A DNA stretch of 33,476 nucleotides from Ignavibacteriota bacterium (GCA_016209795.1 JACQVI010000020.1:1-33476), one strand, 5' to 3'; counted from the first letter of the stretch, positions 1 through 6,772 are shown. Notes: generated from the letters alone by a model not told the origin. Translations and numbers: made by a program.

Positions 1-162
1 AAATGGTTGAAGGATCGGAAAGGAAGAACACTCTCGGCAGAAGATGTTGCGCACTATTGCAAAGTTGTAACGGCGCTTGCCGAGACAATCAAGATACAAG
101 AAACACTGGATGAGTTGTTTGAGGAAGTAGAAAAATCAATATTATCTTTTGTTGAATCATGA
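1..162 (+). CDS. C-terminal end of a restriction-modification type DNA methyltransferase (partial)
   Basis: Only the last 53 codons of this gene are inside the window; the frame is open from base 1 to a TGA at 160-162. The tail starts with KWLKDRKGRTLS, followed by a helix with HYCKVVTALAETI and an acidic end. From memory this WLKDRKGR-(LS)-hY-ETI pattern is typical of the extreme C-terminus of large single-chain type ISP or type IIG/Eco57I-like R-M proteins, which combine an N6-adenine methyltransferase with a target-recognition region. No catalytic motif lies in the visible part, so the activity is inferred from this tail alone. It ends 18 bp before tcmP on the same strand, which suggests one transcription unit. 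Confidence 0.6.
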   Translation, partial: KWLKDRKGRTLSAEDVAHYCKVVTALAETIKIQETLDELFEEVEKSILSFVES

Positions 163-180
163 TACCCTTGGAAGCCAGAG

Positions 181-1296
181 ATGTCAAGAGATCTTCACAG
201 TGAACCCTTTGATGAAGGCACAAAAGCGAAACTTCTGATATTTGAAGACTACGTTAAATCATGGCTGCCTGTTTTCCTAGCTTCAGGGGTGGTAAGATGG
301 AATAAGATTAACCTCTTTGATTTTTTTGCAGGTCCGGGTGCCGATGTAGCTGGTTTCAAAGGAACACCACTTATTATCATATATGAGTTGTTCCCTTATC
401 ATAATCACATCAAGGAAAAAGGTCTGCATGTATCTCTTTATTTCAACGAGTTTGATCAGAAAAAGTGTTCAACACTGAAGAAAAAAGTTGAAGAACTTCA
501 GAAAAAGTATGAGCTTCCTTATCAAATGCGAATTGAAGAAGAAGATTTCAAAAATGCTTTTGATAAGAACTATCAATTGATGAGTGATCAGGATTCGGCA
601 AATTTGATTTTGCTAGATCAAAGCGGAATCAAGCATATCACGCCAGAAGTATTCCAGAAAATTGTTAATCTTAAGGCTACTGATTTCCTCTTCTTTATTT
701 CATCGTCTACTATTAGAAGATTTTCTGAGCTACCAACAATTAGACAATATATAAATGTTAATAAGGCAAACGTTGAAGCAACTGAGTATTACAAAGTTCA
801 TAGAGTAGTGTTAGACTACTATCGAAGTCTTCTTCCAAGTAATCGGCGATACTATTTAGCGCCCTTTTCGATCAAGAAGGGTCCCAATATTTATGGATTG
901 ATTTTTGGAAGTGGGCACATCCTTGGAATACAGAAATTTCTTACTACTTGTTGGAAAGCAGATCCGGAGAGGGGTGAGGCAAATTTTGATATTGACAAAG
1001 AAAAAATTATTCCTGGTCAATTTGGGTTGTTCACGGGTCGTGTCGAACAAACAAAAAAGGTAGATTATTTTGAAAATGAATTGAGAAGTAGCATCTTACA
1101 AGCGCAACTCGTAACTGATGAGGATGTTTATATATTTAGCATAACTAATGGTTTTTTACCCAAAAATGCACGTAAGGTAGTCAAAGAGCTTATCATAGAG
1201 GGTAAGCTGAAAAAAGCCAGTTACCACCTTGACTATAAGGTTACAAAGCCGAATGTTCCCAAAACTAAATTAGAGCTGATTGGAAATGCCAACTAA
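181..1296 (+). CDS. tcmP: Three-Cys-motif partner protein TcmP
   Basis: A 371-residue protein matching the TcmP family, named for its almost invariable adjacency to a three-cysteine (Gp37/Gp68) protein; that neighbour overlaps its 3' end here. The N-terminus FDEGTKAKL...IFEDYVKSWLPVF and the glycine-rich INLFDFFAGPG stretch (residues 43-53) are family hallmarks. FDFFAGPG resembles motif I of class I SAM-dependent methyltransferases, and LLDQSG around D146 sits where a DPPY-like motif IV would fall. A methyltransferase-like fold is therefore plausible but unproven. The C-terminal third looks like a winged-helix-type region (KNARKVVKELIIEGKLKKA). The gene is visibly more AT-rich than the housekeeping genes downstream, which fits horizontal acquisition. 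The ATG start follows GAAGCCAGAG. Confidence 0.9.
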   Translation: MSRDLHSEPFDEGTKAKLLIFEDYVKSWLPVFLASGVVRWNKINLFDFFAGPGADVAGFKGTPLIIIYELFPYHNHIKEKGLHVSLYFNEFDQKKCSTLKKKVEELQKKYELPYQMRIEEEDFKNAFDKNYQLMSDQDSANLILLDQSGIKHITPEVFQKIVNLKATDFLFFISSSTIRRFSELPTIRQYINVNKANVEATEYYKVHRVVLDYYRSLLPSNRRYYLAPFSIKKGPNIYGLIFGSGHILGIQKFLTTCWKADPERGEANFDIDKEKIIPGQFGLFTGRVEQTKKVDYFENELRSSILQAQLVTDEDVYIFSITNGFLPKNARKVVKELIIEGKLKKASYHLDYKVTKPNVPKTKLELIGNAN

Positions 1297-2041
1297 GTCT
1301 CATATCGAATGGACAGAAATGACCTGGAACCCCGTCACTGGCTGCTCAAAAGTCAGCGCGGGATGCAAACATTGCTATGCTGAGACGATGGCAAAACGGC
1401 TGAAGGCGATGGGAGTGTACCGATATAGGAACGGTTTCAAAGTAACCTTGCAACCTGATTTACTTGACGCTCCATTAAAATGGAAGCAACCGAGAATAGT
1501 GTTTGTCAATTCAATGAGCGATTTATTCCACGAAGATATTCCAATCGATTACGTCAAGAAAGTTTTTGACACGATGGTTCAATGTCCGCAACATACATTT
1601 CAAATTCTCACCAAGCGAAGTAAGCGGCTTCGTGAAGTAGCGGAAGAACTCCCGTGGTCTCCCAATATTTGGATGGGGGTAAGCATCGAGGATAATCGAG
1701 TTTTGTATCGTATCGATGATCTTCAGGCTGTCCCTGCCGTTGTTCGCTTTCTATCGTGCGAGCCGCTCATTGGTCCGCTCGATAACTTACCGCTTGAGGA
1801 TATTCACTGGGTAATCGTTGGAGGGGAGTCAGGTCCGGGTGCGAGACCAATGAAGCCTGAGTGGGTCAAATCCATTTTTAGACAATGTAGAAATATGAAC
1901 ATACCATTTTTCTTTAAGCAATGGGGCGGTATCCGAAAGGATTTGTCAGGGCGCAAACTGTTCGGTCGCACGTATGATGATATGCCGCAAATTTTATCAA
2001 TGCATTTGCCTGCCAGTGAGTTTCAGTTTGCTAACGCTTGA
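1286..2041 (+). CDS. Phage Gp37/Gp68-family three-cysteine (DUF5131-like) protein
   Basis: About 251 residues of the Gp37/Gp68 family (PF07505), originally named from mycobacteriophage proteins. The defining motif is near the N-terminus: W-N-P-V-T-G-C, then C-x6-C-x2-C followed by YAE (Cys 20, 27 and 30 from this ATG). That spacing suggests a bound Fe-S cluster, with radical-SAM-like chemistry as the usual guess; no substrate is known to me. Repeating strand-end motifs (VFVNSMSDLFH, FQILTKR, WMGVSIED, FLSCEP, VIVGGESG, FFFKQWGG) look like a complete TIM-barrel-type core, so the gene appears intact. A TTG at 1280 is also in frame, but the ATG at 1286 gives the usual N-terminus. It overlaps the tcmP stop by 11 bp, implying translational coupling. 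Confidence 0.88.
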   Translation: MPTKSHIEWTEMTWNPVTGCSKVSAGCKHCYAETMAKRLKAMGVYRYRNGFKVTLQPDLLDAPLKWKQPRIVFVNSMSDLFHEDIPIDYVKKVFDTMVQCPQHTFQILTKRSKRLREVAEELPWSPNIWMGVSIEDNRVLYRIDDLQAVPAVVRFLSCEPLIGPLDNLPLEDIHWVIVGGESGPGARPMKPEWVKSIFRQCRNMNIPFFFKQWGGIRKDLSGRKLFGRTYDDMPQILSMHLPASEFQFANA

Positions 2042-2145
2042 CTATCTTACACATCAATACTTGCCTGCGCAATCAGGTGCGGGAGAGATTGGAGAAAGAA
2101 TTAAAAGAGATTGATGAGATTGTGAAGGGGATTATGAAACGATAA
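2038..2145 (+). pseudogene. Possible coding remnant: charged helix tail after the Gp37/Gp68 gene
   Basis: A 35-codon frame beginning with TTG inside the previous stop region encodes a strongly amphipathic, charged end (RNQVRERLEKELKEIDEIV, then KGIMKR and TAA). Such a segment resembles the coiled C-terminal tails of restriction-enzyme or methylase subunits, so it may be the leftover 3' end of a deleted gene from the same accessory island. There is no convincing ribosome-binding site and no upstream coding continuation, because the frame runs into the Gp37/Gp68 gene. It could be chance coding in AG-rich DNA. Confidence 0.3.
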
Positions 2146-2153
2146 ATAAACCT

Positions 2154-2222
2154 GGTAGCCGCACCCTTCACGGGTGCGTAATTATGGTGACGCGGTACGC
2201 AGACGTAAAGTCTGCGGCTACC
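2154..2222. repeat. REP unit 1, left of the RAYT
   Basis: This unit contains two palindromes. The first pairs GCACCC (2161-2166) with GGGTGC (2172-2177) around a TTCAC loop. The second pairs CGCAGAC (2198-2204) with GTCTGCG (2210-2216) around GTAAA. The unit opens with GGTAGCCGC and closes with GCGGCTACC, perfect 9-bp inverted ends. The second palindrome (2194-2222) recurs base for base at 2879-2907. Confidence 0.8.
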
Positions 2223-2234
2223 GAAAACCATCTT

Positions 2235-2330
2235 GGTAGGCGCAACCTTCATGGTTGCGTTTATCGACGACACACAGGCATAAAGTGAGCGCAAAGCGCC
2301 ATCACGATAAAAGCGTGACCTGCGGCTACC
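2235..2330. repeat. REP unit 2, directly upstream of the RAYT
   Basis: It opens with GGTAGGCGCAACC; CGCAACC (2241-2247) pairs with GGTTGCG (2253-2259) around a TTCAT loop, a variant of the first palindrome of unit 1. A second stem pairs TCACG (2302-2306) with CGTGA (2314-2318). The unit ends in TGCGGCTACC at 2321-2330, 15 bp before the RAYT start codon. The middle part has drifted relative to unit 1. Confidence 0.65.
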
Positions 2331-2345
2331 ATTTGATGATGCAAT

Positions 2346-2840
2346 ATGATTCGAGAAAAGAAACACAGACTGTCTCCCGAAACCTATCATGGCTATCAAA
2401 TTGTTGCTTTCACGCTATGCCTGAAAAACCGGACCTCTTTCTTCACAACGCAAGAACGTTTTGAAATCTTTGAAAAAATGTTGCTCTTGAACGCACAAAA
2501 GTTTTACTGTGATGTTCTTGTGTATCTCTTCATGCCGAATCATTGCCATATTATCCTTTCGGGAAACAATGAACGCTCTGATCCGCTTGCGGTCATGAAA
2601 ACATTCAAACAACAGACTGGCTACTGGTTCTATAAAAACGCACTAAATGTACATTGGCAAAAAGATTTCTACGATCACATCATCCGAAAGGAGGAAGACA
2701 TTACAAAGCAAGTTCATTATGTCTTAAACAACCCAGTCCGCAAGAATCTTGTAAAAAATTGGCATGATTACCCATTCAAAGGATCAACAGTGTATGATTT
2801 TAAGGAAATGGGATTGAACTGGTGCCGCAACCCTGCCTGA
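2346..2840 (+). CDS. REP-associated tyrosine transposase (RAYT, IS200/IS605 Y1-HUH family)
   Basis: A 164-residue single-strand-specific HUH transposase. The HUH motif is H66-C-H68 within FMPNHCHIIL, and the typical RAYT signature follows: FYDHIIRKEEDITKQVHYVLNNPV, where Y125 is the likely nucleophile. The length fits the family (150-180 residues). RAYTs nick and join DNA at REP palindromes rather than moving as full insertion sequences, and palindromes of that type flank this gene on both sides. The stop codon lies inside a 20-bp palindromic insertion in the downstream REP. Without that insertion the frame would run on through the REP to a TGA about 10 codons later. The start is the ATG at 2346; no strong Shine-Dalgarno sequence precedes it. 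Confidence 0.9.
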   Translation: MIREKKHRLSPETYHGYQIVAFTLCLKNRTSFFTTQERFEIFEKMLLLNAQKFYCDVLVYLFMPNHCHIILSGNNERSDPLAVMKTFKQQTGYWFYKNALNVHWQKDFYDHIIRKEEDITKQVHYVLNNPVRKNLVKNWHDYPFKGSTVYDFKEMGLNWCRNPA

Positions 2841-2907
2841 CGGCAGGCAGGCTTCATGGTTGCGCATATTGACGGTACGGTACGCAGACGTAAAGTCTGC
2901 GGCTACC
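2821..2907. repeat. REP unit 3, right of the RAYT
   Basis: It opens with GGTGCCGCAACC. CGCAACC (2826-2832) pairs with GGTTGCG (2858-2864), but the loop is enlarged by a 20-bp palindromic insertion. The second palindrome, 2879-2907, is identical over 29 bases to 2194-2222 in unit 1. The unit ends with GCGGCTACC. Confidence 0.8.
2833..2852. repeat. 20-bp palindromic insertion inside REP unit 3
   Basis: Compared with unit 2 at 2241-2259, unit 3 has an extra 20 bases precisely between CGCAACC and TTCATGGTTGCG. With its flanking C, the insertion forms an 8-bp stem, CCTGCCTG (2832-2839) with CAGGCAGG (2844-2851), around an ACGG loop. It supplies the RAYT stop codon (TGA, 2838-2840). Confidence 0.65.
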
Positions 2908-2941
2908 ATAAAATAATCAATAAAACATCAAAGGTAAGCAC

Positions 2942-3460
2942 ATGACTACTGAACAATTAAAAAAACAACCTACATCATCCAACATCGGCGCGGCGTACAT
3001 TACTTACTGCCACCAGCGATTGCTGAAGGAATATTTTCCCAAAATCGTCCGATGCCTCGATGAGCTTTCAGAAGACGACGTCTGGTGGCGGGCGCACGAG
3101 ACGAATAACAGCATTGGCAACCTTATTCTGCACCTCTGCGGCAATGTTCGCCAGTGGATTATCTCGGGCATCGGTGGTAAACAGGACGTGCGTAATCGTC
3201 CTAAAGAATTTTCTGAACGTGAACAGATTCCCAAGTCCGAACTCCTTACAATATTGGAGTCAACCCTCCGCGAAGCAGATCGCGCGCTTGAACAGTTCGA
3301 TCTTAGCAAACTTCTCGAAGTTCGACATATCCAAGTGTACGACGTTAGCTGTCTATATGCAATCTCACAAGTTGTTGAGCATTTTTCACACCATCTCGGA
3401 CAGATTATTTACATCACTAAGCTGAGAACAGGGAAGGATTTGAAATTTTACAACTTGTAG
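2942..3460 (+). CDS. DinB-like metal-binding protein (DUF1572 type)
   Basis: A 172-residue protein with the four-helix DinB/YfiT-like layout. The N-terminal helix has YCHQRLLKEYFPKIVRCLDEL, the second has NSIGNLILHLCGNVRQWI, and the C-terminal helix has QVVEHFSHHLGQIIYI. The His in LILHL and the histidines in EHFSHHLGQ match the conserved metal-site triad of the superfamily. Members include thiol- or metal-dependent hydrolase- and transferase-like enzymes and many stress-induced proteins of unknown role, so no reaction is assigned. The gene ends one base before the converging rluE-like gene, so the two share their terminator region. Confidence 0.85.
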   Translation: MTTEQLKKQPTSSNIGAAYITYCHQRLLKEYFPKIVRCLDELSEDDVWWRAHETNNSIGNLILHLCGNVRQWIISGIGGKQDVRNRPKEFSEREQIPKSELLTILESTLREADRALEQFDLSKLLEVRHIQVYDVSCLYAISQVVEHFSHHLGQIIYITKLRTGKDLKFYNL

Positions 3461-3461
3461 C

Positions 3462-4067
3462 TTATTGTACATGGATAAATTGCCTGAGCTTCTCAACCTC
3501 TTTTTCAGAAAGCTCTCTGCTTTCACCCGGTTTCAGAGCCCCAAGTGTTAATGGTCCAATTGCAATACGCACCAGGCGGAGTGTTGGATGTCCAACGGCG
3601 GATGTCATTTTCTTCACCTGTCGGTTACGACCCTCTCGCAAGGTAATCTTCAGCCAGGCTGTTGGTACGGTTTTCCTGGAACGAATTGGGACCGATCGTG
3701 GCGGAAGAATTGGCTCTTGACTGAGCAACTGCACTTCAGCAGGAAGTGTTTTTCGACGTTCAATTATTACTCCAGCGCGCAGGCAATTGATAACTTCCCC
3801 AGTCGGACTATGTTCAACCTGAACAAGGTACGTGCGAGGATGTTGGTATCGTGGCTCAATCAAGAAGTGCTTTAATAAGCCGTCGTTTGTAAGTAATACA
3901 AGCCCTTCGCTATCAGCGTCTAAGCGGCCGGCAGGATACACATCGTTTGGGAATGGTCTGTAATCTCCAAGTGTTTTTGTTCCTTCTTTATCGGTAAATT
4001 GGCAGAGAACCCCATACGGTTTATTAAAGAGAATGTAGCGCAATTTCTTAGGAGAACTTTTCTTCAT
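3462..4067 (-). CDS. rluE: RsuA/RluE-family 23S rRNA pseudouridine synthase
   Basis: A 201-residue enzyme isomerising a specific rRNA uridine to pseudouridine. The sequence follows the RluE subgroup: YILFNKPYGVLCQFTD near the N-terminus, AGRLDADSEGLVLLTNDG with the catalytic Asp of the GRLD motif, RTYLVQVE, and the C-terminal LREGRNRQVKKMTSAVGHPTLRLVRIAIG. There is no S4 domain, which fits RluE (compact) rather than RsuA or RluB. The frame stays open upstream to 4136, but the extra residues are unlike the family, so the Met at 4067 (MKKSSPKKLRY) is chosen. RluE modifies U2457 in E. coli; the exact site here is inferred. It is divergent from the CPXCG gene, 55 bp away. Confidence 0.88.
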   Translation of the reverse strand: MKKSSPKKLRYILFNKPYGVLCQFTDKEGTKTLGDYRPFPNDVYPAGRLDADSEGLVLLTNDGLLKHFLIEPRYQHPRTYLVQVEHSPTGEVINCLRAGVIIERRKTLPAEVQLLSQEPILPPRSVPIRSRKTVPTAWLKITLREGRNRQVKKMTSAVGHPTLRLVRIAIGPLTLGALKPGESRELSEKEVEKLRQFIHVQ

Positions 4068-4122
4068 CGGATTCAGCAATGAAAAATTAGTTGTACCACA
4101 ACTGCATTTCAAAACCCTTACA

Positions 4123-4314
4123 ATGGACGACCTCATGAGTGCAACATACCAATGCGCTTACTGCGGCGAAGGCAATGAAGCTCTCGTCGATCCATCCGGA
4201 GGCGATGAGCAAACCTACACCGAAGACTGTGCCGTCTGCTGCCGACCAAATGTCCTTCATATTTCTATTTCTTCCGAAGGTTCGGTCACGTTAACAGCAG
4301 AATTGGAAGGATAA
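4123..4314 (+). CDS. CPXCG-motif cysteine-rich small protein
   Basis: A 63-residue protein of the Cys-rich CPXCG family (PF14255). Two cysteine knuckles are visible, C11-x2-C14-G and C36-x2-C39-C40-R-P, separated by the conserved VDPSGG-(D)EQ-Y-EDC segment. Together they look like a small zinc ribbon. The first knuckle reads CAYCG rather than CPYCG, a mild departure from the family name. The function of the family is unknown. The start may be the ATG at 4123 or the one at 4135; neither has a clear Shine-Dalgarno sequence. Confidence 0.85.
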   Translation: MDDLMSATYQCAYCGEGNEALVDPSGGDEQTYTEDCAVCCRPNVLHISISSEGSVTLTAELEG

Positions 4315-4344
4315 CACTACACAATAAGATTTCTCCGATCTTGG

Positions 4345-4376
4345 GGTAGCCCGAGGCAAAGCCGTATCCGGGTGAC
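4345..4376. repeat. Possible REP-like imperfect palindrome
   Basis: GGTAGCCCGAGGC is followed by AAA and GCC-GTAT-CCGGG. The arms CCCG/CGGG and GGC/GCC pair with a bulge. The GGTAGCC opening resembles the REP units around the RAYT at 2154-2907. It lies in the 148-bp gap between the CPXCG gene and the small ORF at 4463, where nothing else was recognised. Confidence 0.3.
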
Positions 4377-4462
4377 TTAACCCACCAACCGTGACAAACG
4401 CCACAGTTTACCCATCGCATTCTTTTTTAATTGGCTCTAGAGATTAGAAGGAGAAAAACCGA

Positions 4463-4612
4463 ATGAGACGAAAATACGTATTACCTGAACTCACACGCGA
4501 ACAACGTATTGTTCATGAATATCTTCTCCTCGATGAAATCGATAAGCAACAGTGGTATGCCATCGTCTATCTTACAATCTGGAAAACAGAAGGACTCATC
4601 TGCATCCAATAA
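4463..4612 (+). CDS. Small hypothetical protein (49 residues)
   Basis: Not recognised. The frame has a good ribosome-binding site (GAAGGAG about nine bases before the ATG). It encodes a basic, then amphipathic peptide: MRRKYVLPELTREQRIVHEY, an acidic turn, then WYAIVYLTIWKTEG. The only support is the Shine-Dalgarno spacing and plausible composition. It is followed 16 bp later by another small ORF, so the two may be co-transcribed. A longer frame starting at 4509 overlaps it in another phase but gives a serine-rich, unlikely N-terminus. Confidence 0.45.
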   Translation: MRRKYVLPELTREQRIVHEYLLLDEIDKQQWYAIVYLTIWKTEGLICIQ

Positions 4613-4628
4613 CCGGAAAGGACACACT

Positions 4629-4778
4629 GTGAAAACCTGGACAATTGCCGCATTTGTTACAGGACTGGTTCTCATACCATGGATCGTGAAAAAGTTCAGG
4701 CGTGGACCACTACCGATTCAAACCGATCCGAATAAGCGCTACGACATCGAGGAATTCATCACCGATCAAGAACTGTAA
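4629..4778 (+). CDS. Small single-pass membrane protein, hypothetical (49 residues)
   Basis: Not recognised. A GTG start preceded by GGAAAGGA gives a protein with one transmembrane helix (TIAAFVTGLVLIPWIV), a basic KKFRRG stop-transfer patch, and a short acidic cytoplasmic tail ending EEFITDQEL. The positive-inside pattern supports a C-terminal-in orientation. An in-frame extension to an ATG at 4509 exists but would overlap the preceding small ORF and add low-complexity sequence, so the GTG start is preferred. It converges on the SPFH gene. Confidence 0.55.
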   Translation: MKTWTIAAFVTGLVLIPWIVKKFRRGPLPIQTDPNKRYDIEEFITDQEL

Positions 4779-4792
4779 CCGTTAATCTCCGC

Positions 4793-4810
4793 ATCACAAT
4801 AAATTGTGGT
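4793..4810. terminator. Possible weak bidirectional terminator hairpin
   Basis: ATCACAAT and ATTGTGGT form an AT-rich inverted repeat, followed on the plus strand by GTTATTTTG. It lies in the 33 bp between two converging genes (small membrane protein and SPFH protein). The stem is weak and the loop minimal. Confidence 0.35.
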
Positions 4811-4811
4811 G

Positions 4812-5705
4812 TTATTTTGTATCCAAAATAATTGGAAGCCCATCTTTACCACTTCCGATGATCACCACCTTTGAGTTATTCGATTCAGCAATCTTCAAGG
4901 TTGCTTCGATCCCTTTCCACCGCAACAACTGCTCGCTTATTCCAGCCGCGACAATCCTCTGAAAATCAGCTATCCCCTGAGCCTCAATACGCTTCCGATC
5001 TGCTTCCTGCTTCTCTTTCGTTAAAACAAACTCCATGCGTTGACTTTCTTGGTCAGCTCTCTGTTTTTGTTCAATCGCTTCGGTGAGCTGCGTTGGCAAT
5101 GCAACATTGCGGATTGGGGTATTCTCAATAGTGACACCCCGAGGTGCGACTGTCTTGGCAAGCTCTTCCTGAATCGATGCACCGAGCCGCTCCCGTTCGG
5201 TTGAATACAGCGCGCTTGCCTGAAAGCTTGCCGTGACTGCGCGGCAGATGGAGCGGAATTGTGGGATGAGGATGATAGTTTCGTAGTCGCCACCGGCAAC
5301 AGTCTTGTAGACGCGAGCCGCAGAGTCGGGGTTGAGCCTGTAGAGCGCGCTGACCTCCAATCCAATGGTGAGTCCTTCGCGTGAAAGCACTTGCATTGTT
5401 TCCTTATGCTCTTGAGTCTGGATAGAATATTTGACCACTCTCGCCAGAGGATTTACCGGATTGATGCCTGCTGACAATGGTCTTTCTGAAACCATACCGA
5501 AGAAATCTACCACACCGACATGACCCGCAGGAATCACCGTGAAGCATTGTGAAAGAGCAACAATAGCAGCAAACGCAGCAACAACTCCGCTGACAACCAT
5601 CGCAGTGCGATACGTCAGGTTACGCTGGAGAACAACTTTCTTCCGCGCATTTCTCATTGCAACGAATGCCGCAACAGCTACAAGAAAGAAAAATATGAAC
5701 GTCAT
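4812..5705 (-). CDS. Prohibitin/SPFH-domain membrane protein
   Basis: A 297-residue SPFH (stomatin/prohibitin/flotillin/HflK) protein. Two hydrophobic segments lie near the N-terminus (about residues 2-16 and 37-57). They are followed by the prohibitin-type core FTVIPAGHVGVVDFFG, LSAGINPVNPLARVVKYSIQTQEH, EGLTIGLEVSALYRLNP and a coiled-coil helix EAIEQKQRADQESQRMEF. Prohibitins form large ring assemblies at the inner membrane and influence membrane proteases such as FtsH; the partner here is unknown. The frame extends upstream to 5831, but the Met at 5705 follows AAAGGAGATCGTT, an excellent ribosome-binding site, and starts directly before a membrane helix. It is divergent from ldcA across 128 bp, where I see no confident promoter. 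Confidence 0.88.
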   Translation of the reverse strand: MTFIFFFLVAVAAFVAMRNARKKVVLQRNLTYRTAMVVSGVVAAFAAIVALSQCFTVIPAGHVGVVDFFGMVSERPLSAGINPVNPLARVVKYSIQTQEHKETMQVLSREGLTIGLEVSALYRLNPDSAARVYKTVAGGDYETIILIPQFRSICRAVTASFQASALYSTERERLGASIQEELAKTVAPRGVTIENTPIRNVALPTQLTEAIEQKQRADQESQRMEFVLTKEKQEADRKRIEAQGIADFQRIVAAGISEQLLRWKGIEATLKIAESNNSKVVIIGSGKDGLPIILDTK

Positions 5706-5833
5706 AACGATCTCCTTTTGATTGTGCTGAGAAAGTGAACTATAACTAAAAGTACAAAACTTGAGCTGTAATTGCAAACCAGCATGAGGCGCTTTGAAAT
5801 TCATACAGATTCTGAGTATCTTGCCAACCAATT

Positions 5834-6772
5834 ATGCATGGTGTGAAACCAAAAGCACTGCGTCGCGGAGACGTCATAGGCATCTGTGCACCGGGAAGTC
5901 CACCAAGTTCTGCAGAAAAAATTGACAGGGGAATTGCGTACCTTGAACGGCTGGGCTATCACGTTGAACTCGGGCGTAATCTCTATCGCAAGCGTGGGTA
6001 TCTTGCTGGTTCGGATACTCAACGCACTGAAGACCTCCATGAATTGTTCGCTAACCGGAACGTGAAAGCTATGTTCACTGTGCGCGGCGGGTATGGCTCG
6101 CATCGCATTCTAAACTTGCTGAACTATAATCTCATCAAGCGCAATCCAAAAATCTTTGTCGGCTATAGCGACGTTACTGCATTGCAACTAACACTTTTTA
6201 GAAAAACAGGTTTGGTCTCATTTTCCGGTCCAATGGTAGCCGTTGAAATGGCGGCGGGCTTGAGGGGTGAGGCAGAAGAACATTTTTGGAGAATCCTCAC
6301 TTCGACGAAACCGCTTCCGCCGTTAAAAGGTAAAACAAATGAAAGGCTCAGCAGAAGAAAACCAAAAAGTGTAACCGGACGTTTAATAGGAGGAAACCTG
6401 TCTATCGTTGCAGCTCTTCTTGGCACGCGATATTTTCCAACCATAAACAATCTCATCCTGTTGTTGGAAGAAATTGATGAACGTCCATACCGCATTGATC
6501 GGATGTTGCAGCAAATCCAATTATCTGATCTTTTTCAAAGACTGAGTGGCATTGTGCTCGGAAAGTTCAAGGATTGCGTGCCTGAGCGGGGGAAACCTTC
6601 GCTTACATTACAGCAGGTCTTCAGAGATTCCTTCAAGGACTTTAACTGTCCTATCCTTTCTGACATTCGATATGGGCATATAAATAATTCCCTGACCATA
6701 CCATTAGGTGTTCGAGTACGTATCAATGCTCAAACTCGCAAGTTAGAATTTCTCGAAGCTGGTGTTTCGTGA
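5834..6772 (+). CDS. ldcA: LD-carboxypeptidase (muramoyltetrapeptide carboxypeptidase, peptidase S66)
   Basis: A 312-residue S66 serine peptidase. The family enzyme removes the terminal D-Ala from tetrapeptide murein stems during peptidoglycan recycling. The N-terminal ALRRGDVIGICAPGSPP and the FTVRGGYGSHRIL signature are present. The Ser-Glu-His triad is S112 in VGYSDVTAL, E212 in LLLEEIDERPYRIDRML and H282 in DIRYGHINNS, closely spaced as in Pseudomonas LdcA (115/217/285). No signal peptide is seen, in line with a cytoplasmic recycling enzyme. It is the first gene of the long plus-strand run, 84 bp before purN. Confidence 0.92.
   Translation: MHGVKPKALRRGDVIGICAPGSPPSSAEKIDRGIAYLERLGYHVELGRNLYRKRGYLAGSDTQRTEDLHELFANRNVKAMFTVRGGYGSHRILNLLNYNLIKRNPKIFVGYSDVTALQLTLFRKTGLVSFSGPMVAVEMAAGLRGEAEEHFWRILTSTKPLPPLKGKTNERLSRRKPKSVTGRLIGGNLSIVAALLGTRYFPTINNLILLLEEIDERPYRIDRMLQQIQLSDLFQRLSGIVLGKFKDCVPERGKPSLTLQQVFRDSFKDFNCPILSDIRYGHINNSLTIPLGVRVRINAQTRKLEFLEAGVS

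Larger units (their letters stand above)
2154..2907 (+). mobile_element. RAYT/REP element (REPtron-like unit)
   Basis: A RAYT transposase gene sits between REP-type palindromic units, two on the left (2154-2222 and 2235-2330) and one on the right (2821-2907). Each unit starts with a version of GGTAGCCGC and ends with GCGGCTACC, so unit ends are inverted copies of each other, as in BIMEs. RAYTs are known to act on such REPs in trans and are usually single-copy domesticated genes. The palindromes on both sides share long identical stretches, which supports a functional relationship rather than chance proximity. The outer limits are set by the outermost recognised palindromes. Confidence 0.65.

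Noticed and set aside
4068-4136. N-terminal extension of the pseudouridine synthase with a CSCG motif
   Set aside because: The extension is unlike the RluE family and would overlap the divergent CPXCG gene; the Met at 4067 fits the family.
4509-4628. Longer N-terminal extension of the small membrane protein
   Set aside because: It overlaps the small ORF at 4463 in another phase, is serine-rich and lacks a ribosome-binding site; the GTG at 4629 has one.
5706-5833. Bacteroidota-type TTTG / TAnnTTTG promoter in the divergent SPFH-ldcA gap
   Set aside because: A TTTG and a TACTTTTA are present on the minus strand, but their spacing and match are too loose to claim a promoter.
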